Below are positions 40,856-51,051 of a DNA stretch of 64,000 nt, piece by piece. A program made the position numbers and the translations under genes. The notes under the pieces were generated by a model. That model had not been told where the DNA came from. It made no database searches and saw nothing but the letters and a program-made list of their open reading frames with translations. Each line of letters starts with the position of its first letter. Within the stretch, counting starts at the first letter, position 1. Source of the DNA: Fischerella sp. PCC 9431 (GTDB taxonomy: Bacteria; Cyanobacteriota; Cyanobacteriia; Cyanobacteriales; Nostocaceae); assembly GCF_000447295.1 (NCBI RefSeq), contig NZ_KE650771.1, positions 3,669,964-3,733,963 on the forward strand, in the 5' to 3' direction.

Positions 40856-42349
40856 TTATTTTGTGAATTTTATAAATGAAGATTGACCGAGAAAAATAAC
40901 ACCTAGATAGGGAATAAGTGAGTACCACACTAAGGGACGAATCACCATCGCAGACTCAGCACGAGCATAGAATAGAAAAAATGAAATAAAGCTAGCAACC
41001 ATCGCCATTTTTGCTGGATCACGATATTTTTCTGCCCATAACGTTAGCTTTGTGAAAAGAAAACCAATCACTCCTAAAGCAATGGGTGCTCCAATCCAAC
41101 CAAAGTTAAGATAAGCCTCAGCAATAAAAGAGAATCCATAACTACCACCTACGGAAGCAAAATATGGATTTAATTGCTCAGTCAACCAATGATTAGGAAT
41201 ACCGCGAGCAATGGTAGGGTGAAGTTTTCCAAAAACGTTGGGAACAAGGGTAAATAAAGCATAGAGATATTCAGCTCCCATTTGGAAATCTCTATCACTT
41301 GGAACTATTTGGATAGTGTAGGCAACTGTTAGCATAGAACCTCCCATCTCGGATATAGAAGCTATCACAGGATTATCTATAGATGAAAAAGCTTCTAATA
41401 GAAAATTGAGAGATAAACGTTCTTGACCAGCAGTATTTCTAGTAATTGCAACCAGAGGGAAAATAACAAATATTAATAGCAAACCTATAGTGAATAAAAT
41501 GGTTTTGGGAATTGGGCGAATTAAATTATGCCACAGCCATGCTAAAGCAATTAATGGCATCACAGCTTGATTTCTTTCACCCAAAAAAAACCTCATAATT
41601 GCATATATTACTATAACGCTGACAGAGATAAATTTGCCTTTAGATCTGCTCTGACTTCCAGCCAGTAAAAAGAGACATGCAGGAATGATAAAATCAGCTA
41701 ATATTTTGGGAGTAGCACTAAAACTTGTTGCAGATTCTTGTAAATAAATTGAATTGTAGCCAGAAGCCATTACACCCAAAACAGTATTTTTGAGAACAAA
41801 AATAGCTGGAATCAAAGATATACAGAGTAGATACCAACCAAGCCTATAGCAATGATTACTATTCAAAAATAAATCTGTTTTTTGGAAATTAGATATGGAT
41901 GATTTCAATTTTAATCTAGCAAGACTAATCAATGCTCCCAAGTGAAATGCTCCCAAACCAATAATAACTAAAAAAAGTGTGTTCAGGATATTATCTTGAG
42001 ATAAAGGTGGTGTCTCAAATATTATGTCCCAAGTTCCTATCCCATCTTCGTTAAGATGAAAAACCTCTAGTAATGCCTGTCCACCATTAAAGAGAAAAGC
42101 AGAGAGAAAAAATAACAGATAAGGATTAAACAGGCTTTTTGTTAGTAAATACCATGACCAGAAAGACCAAATAGTCAGTCCACACAATAAACAACAGAAA
42201 GGATAAATCAGCGATTCTGGTTTATAAGTAAACGGCTCATAGATAAACCGAAAGAGAATCAAAGTTAGGAGAAAAACACATTGAATTCTGATAATAATTA
42301 CCAGAGTGGTTTTATTTGGGTTGATAATTTTTTTAGCATTTATCAACAT
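40856..42349 (-). CDS. Repeat-unit polymerase (Wzy)
   Basis: About 497 residues from ATG 42349, which overlaps the upstream glycosyltransferase stop by 17 bases; a GTG at 42415 would add 22 residues with no clear value. The protein has about 11-12 hydrophobic segments and the large periplasmic loop typical of O-antigen/EPS polymerases. It includes the conserved-looking stretch AGQERLSLNFLLEAFSSID, SEMGGSMLTVAYTIQ, and SFIAEAYLNFGWIGAPIALG, which fits the O-antigen polymerase Wzy family. It joins lipid-linked repeat units on the outer face of the membrane. The pairing with a flippase three genes along supports a Wzx/Wzy pathway. Confidence 0.85.
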   Translation of the reverse strand: MLINAKKIINPNKTTLVIIIRIQCVFLLTLILFRFIYEPFTYKPESLIYPFCCLLCGLTIWSFWSWYLLTKSLFNPYLLFFLSAFLFNGGQALLEVFHLNEDGIGTWDIIFETPPLSQDNILNTLFLVIIGLGAFHLGALISLARLKLKSSISNFQKTDLFLNSNHCYRLGWYLLCISLIPAIFVLKNTVLGVMASGYNSIYLQESATSFSATPKILADFIIPACLFLLAGSQSRSKGKFISVSVIVIYAIMRFFLGERNQAVMPLIALAWLWHNLIRPIPKTILFTIGLLLIFVIFPLVAITRNTAGQERLSLNFLLEAFSSIDNPVIASISEMGGSMLTVAYTIQIVPSDRDFQMGAEYLYALFTLVPNVFGKLHPTIARGIPNHWLTEQLNPYFASVGGSYGFSFIAEAYLNFGWIGAPIALGVIGFLFTKLTLWAEKYRDPAKMAMVASFISFFLFYARAESAMVIRPLVWYSLIPYLGVIFLGQSSFIKFTK

Positions 42350-43490
42350 AAATCTTTGTGAGTGTTTTGATATTGTAAGAAATATTAAATTCGCTGTTTT
42401 CCAAGACAGCCACACTGTCTGTTTGAGTGATTCTCGCTTTGAAGTTTCTAGCTGCTAAAACTGCATCGGTCCATACTTGAATTGGTTGTGACAGGCTAAT
42501 TTTTTGGATTAGAGGTTTGATTTTATGAACTTCGTCAGTAATGACATCGGACAAAATTAGGGGTAGCCCAGCAGCTTGAGCTTCTATGCCTACCATTGGT
42601 AATCCTTCACTCAGCGATGGTAAGAGAAACACATCCATAGCGCTGATCATCAGCTGAGGAACATCAAACCGTCTACCTACAAAGATGACTTGTTTCCCAA
42701 GCCCTAATTGCATGACTTGCTGCTCAATTGTTGGTCGCAGGAAGCCTTCACCCACTAACAAGAGATATGCCTGTGGTTCTCGCTTGACAACTTCTGCAAA
42801 AATTTCTATGAGAAATTGATGATTTTTTTGTTTGTGAAAGCGACCAACGTGACCAATAACAAATGCGTCGGCAGGAATTCCGAATTTGACACGAACATCA
42901 ACGACATCAATAGATGTTTTAGATGCTTGAAAGGGAGTCAGATCAATGCCGTAGTAAAGGAGTTGCCAACGAGGATCACTTTTCCAGGCAGAACCAAATA
43001 AGTCTACTATGGCAACCTGGCTACATCCTAGACCGAGGGTGGCATGGTGAGCAATCAAACTTTTCATTAAAGTCAGATACAAGCGGCGATACCAAATCGC
43101 TTGAGCTTCAAGTGCGGAAGAATCGATATGACTATGGGCAATGCGGACAGGTACACCAGCTTGTTGTGCTAGACGAAGTACATAACCACTGAAGTGATGA
43201 ACATGGCTGTGAACAATATCATAGGAACCATATTTGTTAAGTATGCGTTTGAAGTTGTGAGCGTATAACCAGGGTCGTGACGGATGCAAGCATGGAATAA
43301 TCTGGCTACCGAGGGAGCGAATCTCATCATCGTAAGCACAAGATTGAGTTGTATGAACCAGAAAGTCTATGTGAAAGCGATCGCGATCAATATGTCGCAA
43401 AATGTGCATCAGCCAGGTTTCGATACCACCTTGATTCATTCCACCGACAACATGGAGAATACGTATTGGATACTGCTTAGTAAATTGCAT
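42333..43490 (-). CDS. Glycosyltransferase family 1 (EpsF-like)
   Basis: 386 residues from ATG 43490 (MQFTKQYPIRILHVVGGMNQGG); a farther ATG at 43529 is possible but adds no homology. GT-B enzyme of the EPS-type: HVVGGMNQGGIETWLMHIL at the start, IVHSHVHHFSGYVLRLA near 100, VIGHVGRFHKQKNHQFLIEI near 220 and LLPSLSEGLPMVGIEAQAAG near 305 with the catalytic Glu pattern. The last codons overlap the polymerase start by about 17 bases, and its own start overlaps the flippase stop by about 14 bases, so translation is coupled through the three genes. Substrate unknown. Confidence 0.92.
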   Translation of the reverse strand: MQFTKQYPIRILHVVGGMNQGGIETWLMHILRHIDRDRFHIDFLVHTTQSCAYDDEIRSLGSQIIPCLHPSRPWLYAHNFKRILNKYGSYDIVHSHVHHFSGYVLRLAQQAGVPVRIAHSHIDSSALEAQAIWYRRLYLTLMKSLIAHHATLGLGCSQVAIVDLFGSAWKSDPRWQLLYYGIDLTPFQASKTSIDVVDVRVKFGIPADAFVIGHVGRFHKQKNHQFLIEIFAEVVKREPQAYLLLVGEGFLRPTIEQQVMQLGLGKQVIFVGRRFDVPQLMISAMDVFLLPSLSEGLPMVGIEAQAAGLPLILSDVITDEVHKIKPLIQKISLSQPIQVWTDAVLAARNFKARITQTDSVAVLENSEFNISYNIKTLTKIYVDKC

Positions 43491-44745
43491 GGTTGTTTTC
43501 AGAGTTGTTCTTGAGTCTATGTAATGCATAAATTACTATTGCTAAACTCAGTCCAAGTTGGACAACAGCTGAAATATTGAGTGCGATCGCAGCGCCCAGC
43601 AATCCTTGTTTTGGCACAAACCAGAAACAAGTTATGGCTGAGATACTTGTCACGACAACAAACAAAGGTATTTGGATGCGAAAGTATCTAGCTGCGGTTA
43701 TTCCATAGCCTAAAAAGGAAGATATGTAGCGAATTCCAGCAGCAATCATCAGCCATACAAATAAATTTGTCTGCTCGGCATACTCAGGTCGATATACAAG
43801 AGTCAGGATCTGCCTACCAGCAACAATAGCTATGAGTACACCTGTTAGACCTAGTATGGCAGCGATTCCTAGCAGCTTGAAAAGCAACTGCCAAAACGCC
43901 ATAGTATCTCCCACTGCGTAATATTTGGCTAACCTGGGACTAGCTGACTCTCCTAATGCATTCACTACCATGCTTCCTACTACCATCAGATAGGATAAGG
44001 CTGCAAAAATTCCTAGTTCTCGTTCGCCCAAAGATCGCTCAATGAAGTAGCGAGGAATGTTGATATTCAGTGAAATTAGCATCATCACAAACCCCAGAGG
44101 TATAGAGAGCGAAACCAGTTTTCTTTGTGTTCCCAGATGCCATTGAGCTTGTGGGGTCTGATTGAGTATCAAGGTCCCGCTACCAATATCATAGATAAAC
44201 AGAACTATACCCCAGGCAACAACCAACCCTACTACTCCCCACAGCAAGTTTCCCGATATATATACTCCAAGACCTAGCAGTAGTAGCGACAAAGAGCCTT
44301 TAATCATTAGTGATATGGCAATACGATCCATCCGTTCGTACTGCTGAATTAATCCATAAAACACATCACTAATAGACTCAAATGCTTTAGCCAGACCAAT
44401 CAGCAAGATCACTAACGATGTTTGCCAAAGGTATCCTGCTGACAAAGTAATGAATGCAATCATCAAAAGTGCCAAACCTGTAGAGATCAGCCTCAGACCC
44501 AGATAGTCCCCAAATACATATTGGTGTCTAGCATCTGTAGCTTGAACACTTCGCAAATGGAGATTTGTCAACAACATCACGGGTGCTGTGATTGCTAGCG
44601 CCAAGGTAAACTGTCCTAACATCTCTGGACTACCAAGTTTAGCCATTACTACCAGCATCCCCCACTGACAAGCTGCATAGACAGCATTACCAATAAATGT
44701 CCAGGAAAAGTTGCGACGTAATGTTAGTGGCTTTAGCTCTTGCAT
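43477..44745 (-). CDS. Oligosaccharide flippase (Wzx/MATE-like)
   Basis: 422 residues from ATG 44745 (MQELKPLTLRRNFSWTFIGN), preceded by AGAAGG; a TTG at 44754 is less likely. Twelve or more membrane helices, with the flippase-type start RRNFSWTFIGNAVYAACQWGM and LLTNLHLRSVQATDAR, match the polysaccharide export (MOP) superfamily. It moves the completed lipid-linked repeat unit from the inner to the outer face of the plasma membrane, where Wzy polymerises it. It ends at 43477, overlapping the next gene. The family is clear; substrate is whatever the cluster's glycosyltransferases build. Confidence 0.9.
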   Translation of the reverse strand: MQELKPLTLRRNFSWTFIGNAVYAACQWGMLVVMAKLGSPEMLGQFTLALAITAPVMLLTNLHLRSVQATDARHQYVFGDYLGLRLISTGLALLMIAFITLSAGYLWQTSLVILLIGLAKAFESISDVFYGLIQQYERMDRIAISLMIKGSLSLLLLGLGVYISGNLLWGVVGLVVAWGIVLFIYDIGSGTLILNQTPQAQWHLGTQRKLVSLSIPLGFVMMLISLNINIPRYFIERSLGERELGIFAALSYLMVVGSMVVNALGESASPRLAKYYAVGDTMAFWQLLFKLLGIAAILGLTGVLIAIVAGRQILTLVYRPEYAEQTNLFVWLMIAAGIRYISSFLGYGITAARYFRIQIPLFVVVTSISAITCFWFVPKQGLLGAAIALNISAVVQLGLSLAIVIYALHRLKNNSENNHAIY

Positions 44746-44764
44746 GGCTGACAACCTTCTAACT

Positions 44765-45757
44765 TTAGTTAGCTCCCTTATAAAGTTTGATTAATTCTTG
44801 ATCTGTAAGAATTTGCTTGCTTTTCTTACCCATAAAGTAAAATGCTGAAGCTGCATCAAGAGTACCAAATTGATTAATCAAGAAGTAATCGAAATACTTG
44901 AATGGGAATGCTGTTATTCTGACAAAAAATGTAATTATCTTTCTCCAAAACTTTGACTTTGTAAAACTCAAAAGGAAATAATAATAAGACCAAGCTAATG
45001 CCATTCCTGAACCACATACTGCTCCACTATCAATTTCCTCAAACTTTCTAAACAAACGACGATGTCCTAAATAAGTAAACCTAGTAAAGTCATAGCAACC
45101 TCCATGTACTTGTTGCATAAATGGAGTTTCAGCATAGACTAAACCATCGTCTTTTAGTACTCTATGAATTTCTTCTACACATTGCCACGGATCAACAACA
45201 TGCTCTAATACAGCTTGTACTATTACGCCATCAAATGAATTGTTTGCAAATGGAATGCTATGAGCATCACAAATTATAATTGTGCGAGATCCAAAGGAAA
45301 TATCAGTTTCAACTAACTCTATTTTGGGATTATCTACTATAGTTTCTGTTCCTTGACCCAAGATGCTACCACCAATTACTAAAACTTTAGGATGAGTAGA
45401 AAGAGAAAGCAATATTTCAGCGAAATGGTTGTAGTTTTTTCTAGATTTGATATTTAAGCTAATTTCAGGTATCAAGCTTTTTAAAGCTTCCAAAAACGGA
45501 TTTTTGGGAGATAAATCAAAAAATGTGTTACGTTCATTGAGAAAATCTTCAATAGAAAATATACTTGATTTTTCATCAATCAAAATTGGGATGCCGTTTT
45601 TAATGGGAAAATTAGTTTTACATTCAGGGTTTTGACATTGATAATCTTCGCGATACAGTTCTAACTTGCTATGACATAAGGGACAGCACAGCATTAATTG
45701 TACTTTTTTTGAAAGCTTAAGTTGAGGTTGTATATCTTGCTGAATTTGGAACTGCAT
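44765..45757 (-). CDS. Class I SAM-dependent methyltransferase with N-terminal zinc-ribbon
   Basis: 330 residues from ATG 45757; a TTG at 45775 would add six residues. Residues about 15-60 form a Trm112-like Cys4 ribbon (CCPLCHSKLELY, then CQNPECKTNF) followed by PIKNGIPILIDE. The methyltransferase core begins near 120 (KVLVIGGSILGQGTE) and shows IICDAHSIPFANNSFDGVIVQ, then LEHVVDPWQCVEEIHRVLK, the classical SAM-binding and motif II-III region. Such proteins in polysaccharide clusters methylate sugars or end groups. It is 20 bases before the flippase gene in the same direction and part of the cluster. Target inferred only from context. Confidence 0.88.
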   Translation of the reverse strand: MQFQIQQDIQPQLKLSKKVQLMLCCPLCHSKLELYREDYQCQNPECKTNFPIKNGIPILIDEKSSIFSIEDFLNERNTFFDLSPKNPFLEALKSLIPEISLNIKSRKNYNHFAEILLSLSTHPKVLVIGGSILGQGTETIVDNPKIELVETDISFGSRTIIICDAHSIPFANNSFDGVIVQAVLEHVVDPWQCVEEIHRVLKDDGLVYAETPFMQQVHGGCYDFTRFTYLGHRRLFRKFEEIDSGAVCGSGMALAWSYYYFLLSFTKSKFWRKIITFFVRITAFPFKYFDYFLINQFGTLDAASAFYFMGKKSKQILTDQELIKLYKGAN

Positions 45758-45812
45758 AAATTTGCTTATTTTCAAGAATTATAAATTGATAGTACTAGCT
45801 GAAATCAAATTA

Positions 45813-47855
45813 TCATGAGATTTCTGGCTTGATTATTGACCAAAGATTTCCATTTGAATTTGCCATAATATCACTATCAGTTGATGTATTGGAGAGGTAT
45901 TTTTCTAAGAGTTTAGGCTTATATCCTGGTACTATTCGCTGAAGCAAAAATATGATAGAGTAAACATCATTTTTTACTGATGCTTGACACAAAGCTTCTA
46001 CTGTGGTGTCTAAATTTTCTGGAACAATCTGACTAGCATTCTTCACAATCAATAATTTCTCATGTTCGGTTGGTTCATATTCTTCTCCTGTAACTAACAA
46101 TTCCTCAAATAACTTTTCTCCTGGTCGTAGTCCTGTGTATACGATTTCAATATCTTTATGAACTTCGTATCCCGAAAGACGAATTAATTCCTTTGCTAAG
46201 TCAACGATTTTGATTGGTTGACCCATGTTGAGCATCAAGACTTCACCAGTGTTACCAAGAACAGCAGCTTGCAATACAAGTTGAACAGCTTCTGGGATCG
46301 TCATGAAATAACGACGAATTTCAGGGTGAGTAACGGTTACTGGTCCACCTGCGGCAATTTGTTTTTTGAAGGTGGGAACCACACTTCCACGACTACCCAA
46401 AACATTGCCAAAACGTACGGCTACATAATGCTTACTGCTTTTTTTACCAGCTTGTAATACCAACATTTCAGCCACTCTTTTACTAGCTCCCATAATATTG
46501 GTAGGATTAACAGCCTTATCTGTGGAAATCATCACAAAATGTTTGACATCGTATTGCAGAGCGAGATCTAATAAGTTTTTTGTTCCTAATACGTTATTAG
46601 TGATTGCTTCTGGAGAGTTTAATTCCATAAGGGGGACATGCTTATGGGCCGCAGCATGAAAAATTACGTCTGCTGAGAATCGCTCAAAAGCATGTTGTAA
46701 TCGATGGCGAAAGCGGATATCTGCAATAAAACAGGAAATATGAGGGATATTTTCTAGGGGTTCTCCATCATTTTTGAGGCTTTGAGCAAGTTGATCTAGT
46801 TCTTGTTGGATATTAAATACGGAATTTTCACCATGTCCCACAAGCATGATTTCAGTAGGACGACACTTAAAAATTTGACGGCAAAGTTCGCTACCAATTG
46901 ACCCACCTGCACCAGTAATCAATACTTTCTTGCCATACAAAAATTTGGCAACGCGTTCAATATCTGTTTGCACAGGTTCGCGTCTGAGCAAATCTTCTAT
47001 TCGGACATCCCGAATGCTATCTACACGTACACGACCATTCAAGATTTCATGTATACCTGGTAAAGTGCAGGTTTGAATTCCTTTGCTGTTGCAAATATTG
47101 ACTATTTCCCGAATGACATTTCCTGCAACCGTAGGCATGGCAATGATAACTTTGTGGATGTGTAGAGACTTTACAGCATCAGGAATTTCGTGGCGATCGC
47201 CAACTACAGGGATACCACGAATGTGTGCGTGTAGTTTACTTGGATCATCGTCAATAAAAGCAACAGGATAAAAACTGAGTTGGGGGTTCCTTTGCATTTC
47301 TTGCACTAGGGAAACTCCTGCATTCCCAGCACCAATTATCAATACTCGTTCCTGTGAGTTAAATAATCTACGTCCTTGCCATATCCTCTCTACAACTCTG
47401 ATACTAAAGCGTACAGTACCAATGAAAATGCATGAAAGTAATCCATCAATAAATGGTAGCGATTGTGGAAGTTTTTTGAGTGCAATATACGGTATATAGT
47501 AAATAATATGAAATGAAAAAGTTTGGATGACAACTATAGCTATTACTAGCACAGCTATATATGTTAGCTCTTCAATACTGGCATAACGCCAATAACGCCT
47601 ATAAAAACCAAAATACCAAAAAATACTCAGTTTTACTACTAAAAAAAATATTATAGCGTTTACTATATCTGGTGTGTATACTTCTAAAATCAGTTGACCA
47701 TCTAAACGCAAACAAAGAGCTAATAATGGTGTAATTAAAAAAATAATAATATCAAAAATCAAAAAATGTCGATTTCTCAGCCTCAGAAATTTACGCACTA
47801 AAATATTTAATAATTTCTGTATTAAATAGTGAGAAACTAGGAATAAAAAATTCAT
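45813..47855 (-). CDS. Nucleotide-sugar epimerase/dehydratase, CapD/WbpM family
   Basis: About 680 residues from ATG 47855 (MNFLFLVSHYLIQ); a TTG at 47960 would extend the frame by 35 residues that look unrelated. Four to five membrane helices fill the first 165 residues (FLIFDIIIFLITPLLALCL and others). A first Rossmann motif VLIIGAGNAGVSL lies near 175 and the catalytic one KVLITGAGGSIGSELC near 320, with HAAAHKHVPLM near 400 and ISTDKAVNPTNIMGASKRVAE near 450 (Met replaces Tyr of the SDR YxxxK? a Lys in ASKR is kept). This family makes 4-keto or epimerised UDP-sugars for capsule. It is the first gene of the leftward polysaccharide run. Confidence 0.9.
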   Translation of the reverse strand: MNFLFLVSHYLIQKLLNILVRKFLRLRNRHFLIFDIIIFLITPLLALCLRLDGQLILEVYTPDIVNAIIFFLVVKLSIFWYFGFYRRYWRYASIEELTYIAVLVIAIVVIQTFSFHIIYYIPYIALKKLPQSLPFIDGLLSCIFIGTVRFSIRVVERIWQGRRLFNSQERVLIIGAGNAGVSLVQEMQRNPQLSFYPVAFIDDDPSKLHAHIRGIPVVGDRHEIPDAVKSLHIHKVIIAMPTVAGNVIREIVNICNSKGIQTCTLPGIHEILNGRVRVDSIRDVRIEDLLRREPVQTDIERVAKFLYGKKVLITGAGGSIGSELCRQIFKCRPTEIMLVGHGENSVFNIQQELDQLAQSLKNDGEPLENIPHISCFIADIRFRHRLQHAFERFSADVIFHAAAHKHVPLMELNSPEAITNNVLGTKNLLDLALQYDVKHFVMISTDKAVNPTNIMGASKRVAEMLVLQAGKKSSKHYVAVRFGNVLGSRGSVVPTFKKQIAAGGPVTVTHPEIRRYFMTIPEAVQLVLQAAVLGNTGEVLMLNMGQPIKIVDLAKELIRLSGYEVHKDIEIVYTGLRPGEKLFEELLVTGEEYEPTEHEKLLIVKNASQIVPENLDTTVEALCQASVKNDVYSIIFLLQRIVPGYKPKLLEKYLSNTSTDSDIMANSNGNLWSIIKPEIS

Positions 47856-50628
47856 ACCTTTAAAAACCTCTGGCACACTCCGAACAATTATCTGGGCTGG
47901 ATATTCAACAATGTTTGGATTTTGGATTGCTCCTGCAAATGAATCTAGGGGCTTGTACAATCAATATTGCCAATGTATTAAGCAAAAATACAGATTACAT
48001 AAATTCACATAATTTCGATACAGTAAAATAAATAATAATATTGCTTGAAATTGAATAATAGAAAAAATAATTTAACGGACTATTTTTATTTTGAATATAC
48101 AAAAAATATAGTATTCCAAAGGTTTATCTTAGTAATAAATGTCTAAGCAAGCTTCAGAAATGTTATTTAATTAAATTTGATCTTTTGGATAAGACAAGGA
48201 GAAGCAAAAATGTTTTATTTGCTTAGATACATCATTGGTTGTCAAAAAGAATGATTGCTCAATAAGATTTAACCCCATCAAAACTGGAGTAAATGCTAAC
48301 TTTAATAATTGAAATCAGCAGATTCCGAGAATAGACAGTCGAAACTATTTTGTAAAAAAGAGAAAATTTTTCAGTCTTTTATTTATTGCTCTATCAGCAA
48401 AAATAATTTATCAACACTTTTCAAGACTATCATAAAAATCTTTAGCTGTTTATAGAAGGTACCATTTTTTTTATCAACGTGTTTTTCACTAAACAGCTTG
48501 TATTCTTTTTTATCCAAAAAGAAAACCAGATTTGTTTGAAATCTCTACTTTGCTTACAGAAAAATATATATGCAAAGGCTTTTCATCAATTGCAAGAACA
48601 AAGTTCTATTTAATATAAGCGATCGCACGTAAAATATTTTTTATATTATTGACTAAATTTTTGTCTGAACTATTTAAAATTATTTCTCTAAGTAAGAGCT
48701 TCTATAAAATTTTAAGAGTGTTTTTTTATACGATTTATTCTTAACTAAATTATAGTTATGACAAGGAATTCAGCAAAATTAGTAAGTATTTAAAATATCA
48801 ATACCAGTTATTTTAGTCAATCATCTTGTAAAGATTACTGATAAATTTCACATAGTCTATATGATTTTTTTATATAAAATAGAAACTGAATAAAACAATA
48901 AAAATAAGCTGTTTTAAGCTAATACTTTATTTATTTATAAGTTTATCTATTTTCTTTAACTAAACAGCAATATAAATTTGTTTAATGAAACGCAAATATT
49001 ATGATTTTGATGACTAATTTTTAGATTACCCTTCATTTTGCAACTACATAAAGAGAGATTTTTATTCAGAATATCCTATGTAAATCATATGAAATAGTTA
49101 GATTTATTTTTGTGAATTCCACTTGAAATATTTAAATTAATGTGCTTCTATTTTATTGCTTCATATACTTAAATGGATAAGCATATTATATTCTAAATAA
49201 CAAGTTATATGCAATTTTTATGCAACTCTATGCAACATTTGATGTGATAGATATCTAGTGCATAAAGACAGGAAGAATGTTGCTGAACTCATATAGGTTT
49301 TGAATTTTTCTCTTATCAAGTTAGATTGTTACACATATTATACTATTGAGATGCTTAAATGCAACTCCTGTGCAACATTTGGCTATCGCTTGAGAGCATA
49401 AAGCACCTGAGAGACGACTTGTGCTATAAAGCTACGGCTTCAAACCCTTAGCGAGATGTTGAAAAATTGGGATGCTACCTCTTGGATTTAGACGTCAAAT
49501 CAGCAACGTTGAAAATTTTGATATTTTTCACATCTTGTCTGATCAAATTTTATTTTTAATTATATTATGCTATTAAGATACTTAAATGGAACTTAAATGC
49601 AACTTTTTTTGAAAAATCCTTGGATAACATTAAAACTAATGATGAAAAAGACAAAGATAATATTATTTTTTTTATAAATTAAGGAGAATGAAATGATCAC
49701 TCTGTAAGCTTGTCAAAAATCTCGCTATATGATTTTAGCAATATTGAGTATTTATGATAATTTTAGAGATTGACAATTTTTGGGAGATATTTTTATAGGT
49801 AATTGCTGAAGTTCGATTAATTTTTGGCTATAAACTGGTAAATCAGTAGTTATAAATAGTAATTGCCGTTCCAATTAAATTTTAATATGCAAAATATTAC
49901 GTTCAAGTTTTTACAAAACTCTGAGCGAGCATCTTTATAATTTGTAGTATTCTTTCAAACATACATCAAATCTCTGGTTGACTGTGTTTGTATTTTTATA
50001 TATTTCTATACATTAATATTAGTTGGACAAATACTTGGCACATTATCTTACATCTGTAGTGAGAATTTTAGTCCTGGCAATAATGGCTAAAAACCTTAGT
50101 ACAAATCAAAAATGGGAATTGTATTGACACCTGTATCAGTCTTATTTAGCTTGATGGATTTACAAATAAATACCACACTGCCATACATCAAAAAGTATTT
50201 GACCGATAGATAATATTTGACAGATCTTTTGTGATGCCTGTAGTATCATTCATAATCCAAATCTATAGAAATCAAAAATCAGTACAAGTACTGATTTATC
50301 AATCTGAGTGATTCTATTAACATTTATCTACGAATAAAATTTGAATTTAATATCTAAGTGATAAAAATAACAATATTTGTTCTAAGTTTTATTAACGCCA
50401 ATTAAAGTATGTAAACTCTAGGAATCCGGTTTGATTTATGAACTTACTAGTTGAGCTAGGAAACGGGGAACGAAGAAACAAGAACGGGAACTATAAGCAT
50501 AAACTGTATTGAGTTCTGTAAGTGCAGAGCGCAGCTACACCAACAAAAACTACATAGGAATCCTCTATATGTAACTAATAAATTTAATTGTTTAGCTGGC
50601 TTTTAAGATAAATCAAGGAGAATCCAAG
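47856..50628. other. Long AT-rich intergenic region upstream of the polysaccharide cluster
   Basis: About 2.7 kb without any reading frame over 60 codons that looks coding, and strikingly AT-rich compared with the neighbours. It holds a set of diverged direct repeats between 49165 and 49603, built from ATRCTTAAATG and TGCAAC motifs (listed separately). The left end must contain the promoter of the polysaccharide run. I saw no tRNA, terminator hairpin or CRISPR array. Old decayed genes, long regulatory leaders or noncoding RNA are possible but unproven. Confidence 0.6.
49165..49603. repeat. Diverged direct repeats with TGCAAC and ATRCTTAAATG motifs
   Basis: A 31-base segment at 49335-49365 (ATATTATACTATTGAG onward) recurs at 49562-49592 with four differences. 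A second pair, ATGCAACTC then TGCAACATTTG, occurs at 49220-49241 and at 49359-49381. ATACTTAAATGGA is also at 49165-49177. The repeats are direct, interspersed by 100-230 bases, and occur in the middle of the AT-rich intergenic region. Confidence 0.65.
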
Positions 50629-50904
50629 ATGAACAAGATTCAATTAGCTTTGGTTATTAGTTACCTCTTGATGACCTGCTACTTTTTAGTGAACTGGTTA
50701 AGATTTCATTTTCGTCATCCTGCTAATTCCCCCGAAGATACGTTTTTATCTTTAGTAATGTTGGCGATCGCTACAATCTCCTGGCCACTGGTTATTCCTA
50801 TGCACTGTTTACAAACTTTCAAAACCAGACAACTTGAATTTAGTACTGCGGTTCCTGTGCTGGTTGCGATCTCTGCATTTGGATTAGTGTTTTATATGAT
50901 CTAG
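50629..50904 (+). CDS. Small three-helix membrane protein, hypothetical
   Basis: 91 residues from ATG 50629, preceded by CAAGGAGAAT, a good ribosome-binding site. Three hydrophobic segments are visible: IQLALVISYLLMTCYFLVNWL, LSLVMLAIATISWPLVIPM and STAVPVLVAISAFGLVFYM. The loop between the first two contains a charged stretch RHPANSPEDTF. The protein looks like a conserved cyanobacterial membrane protein, but I recognise no family and no functional residue. It lies at the end of the AT-rich intergenic region, followed by a terminator shared with the convergent HtrA gene. Function unknown. Confidence 0.75.
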   Translation: MNKIQLALVISYLLMTCYFLVNWLRFHFRHPANSPEDTFLSLVMLAIATISWPLVIPMHCLQTFKTRQLEFSTAVPVLVAISAFGLVFYMI

Positions 50905-50984
50905 CACCGCTACGTTGGAAGTCATTAGTGGTTAAAAGTATAAATAAGTTGGCACAAAACGTAGTTACAACAAAAAAACAAAAA

Positions 50985-51036
50985 AAGGCACACAAGGAAC
51001 TCTATGACTCACACAATATAGTTCCAAGTGTACCTT
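50985..51036 (-). terminator. Terminator after the HtrA-type protease (bidirectional)
   Basis: A stem of about 17 bp with three mismatches: AAGGCACACAAGGAACT (50985-51001) against the complement of AGTTCCAAGTGTACCTT (51020-51036). Read on the minus strand it is followed by long T-runs (the A-rich tract 50972-50986), so it is a good rho-independent terminator for the protease gene ending at 51052. Confidence 0.85.
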
Positions 51037-51051
51037 GTGTCGTTAATTTAT

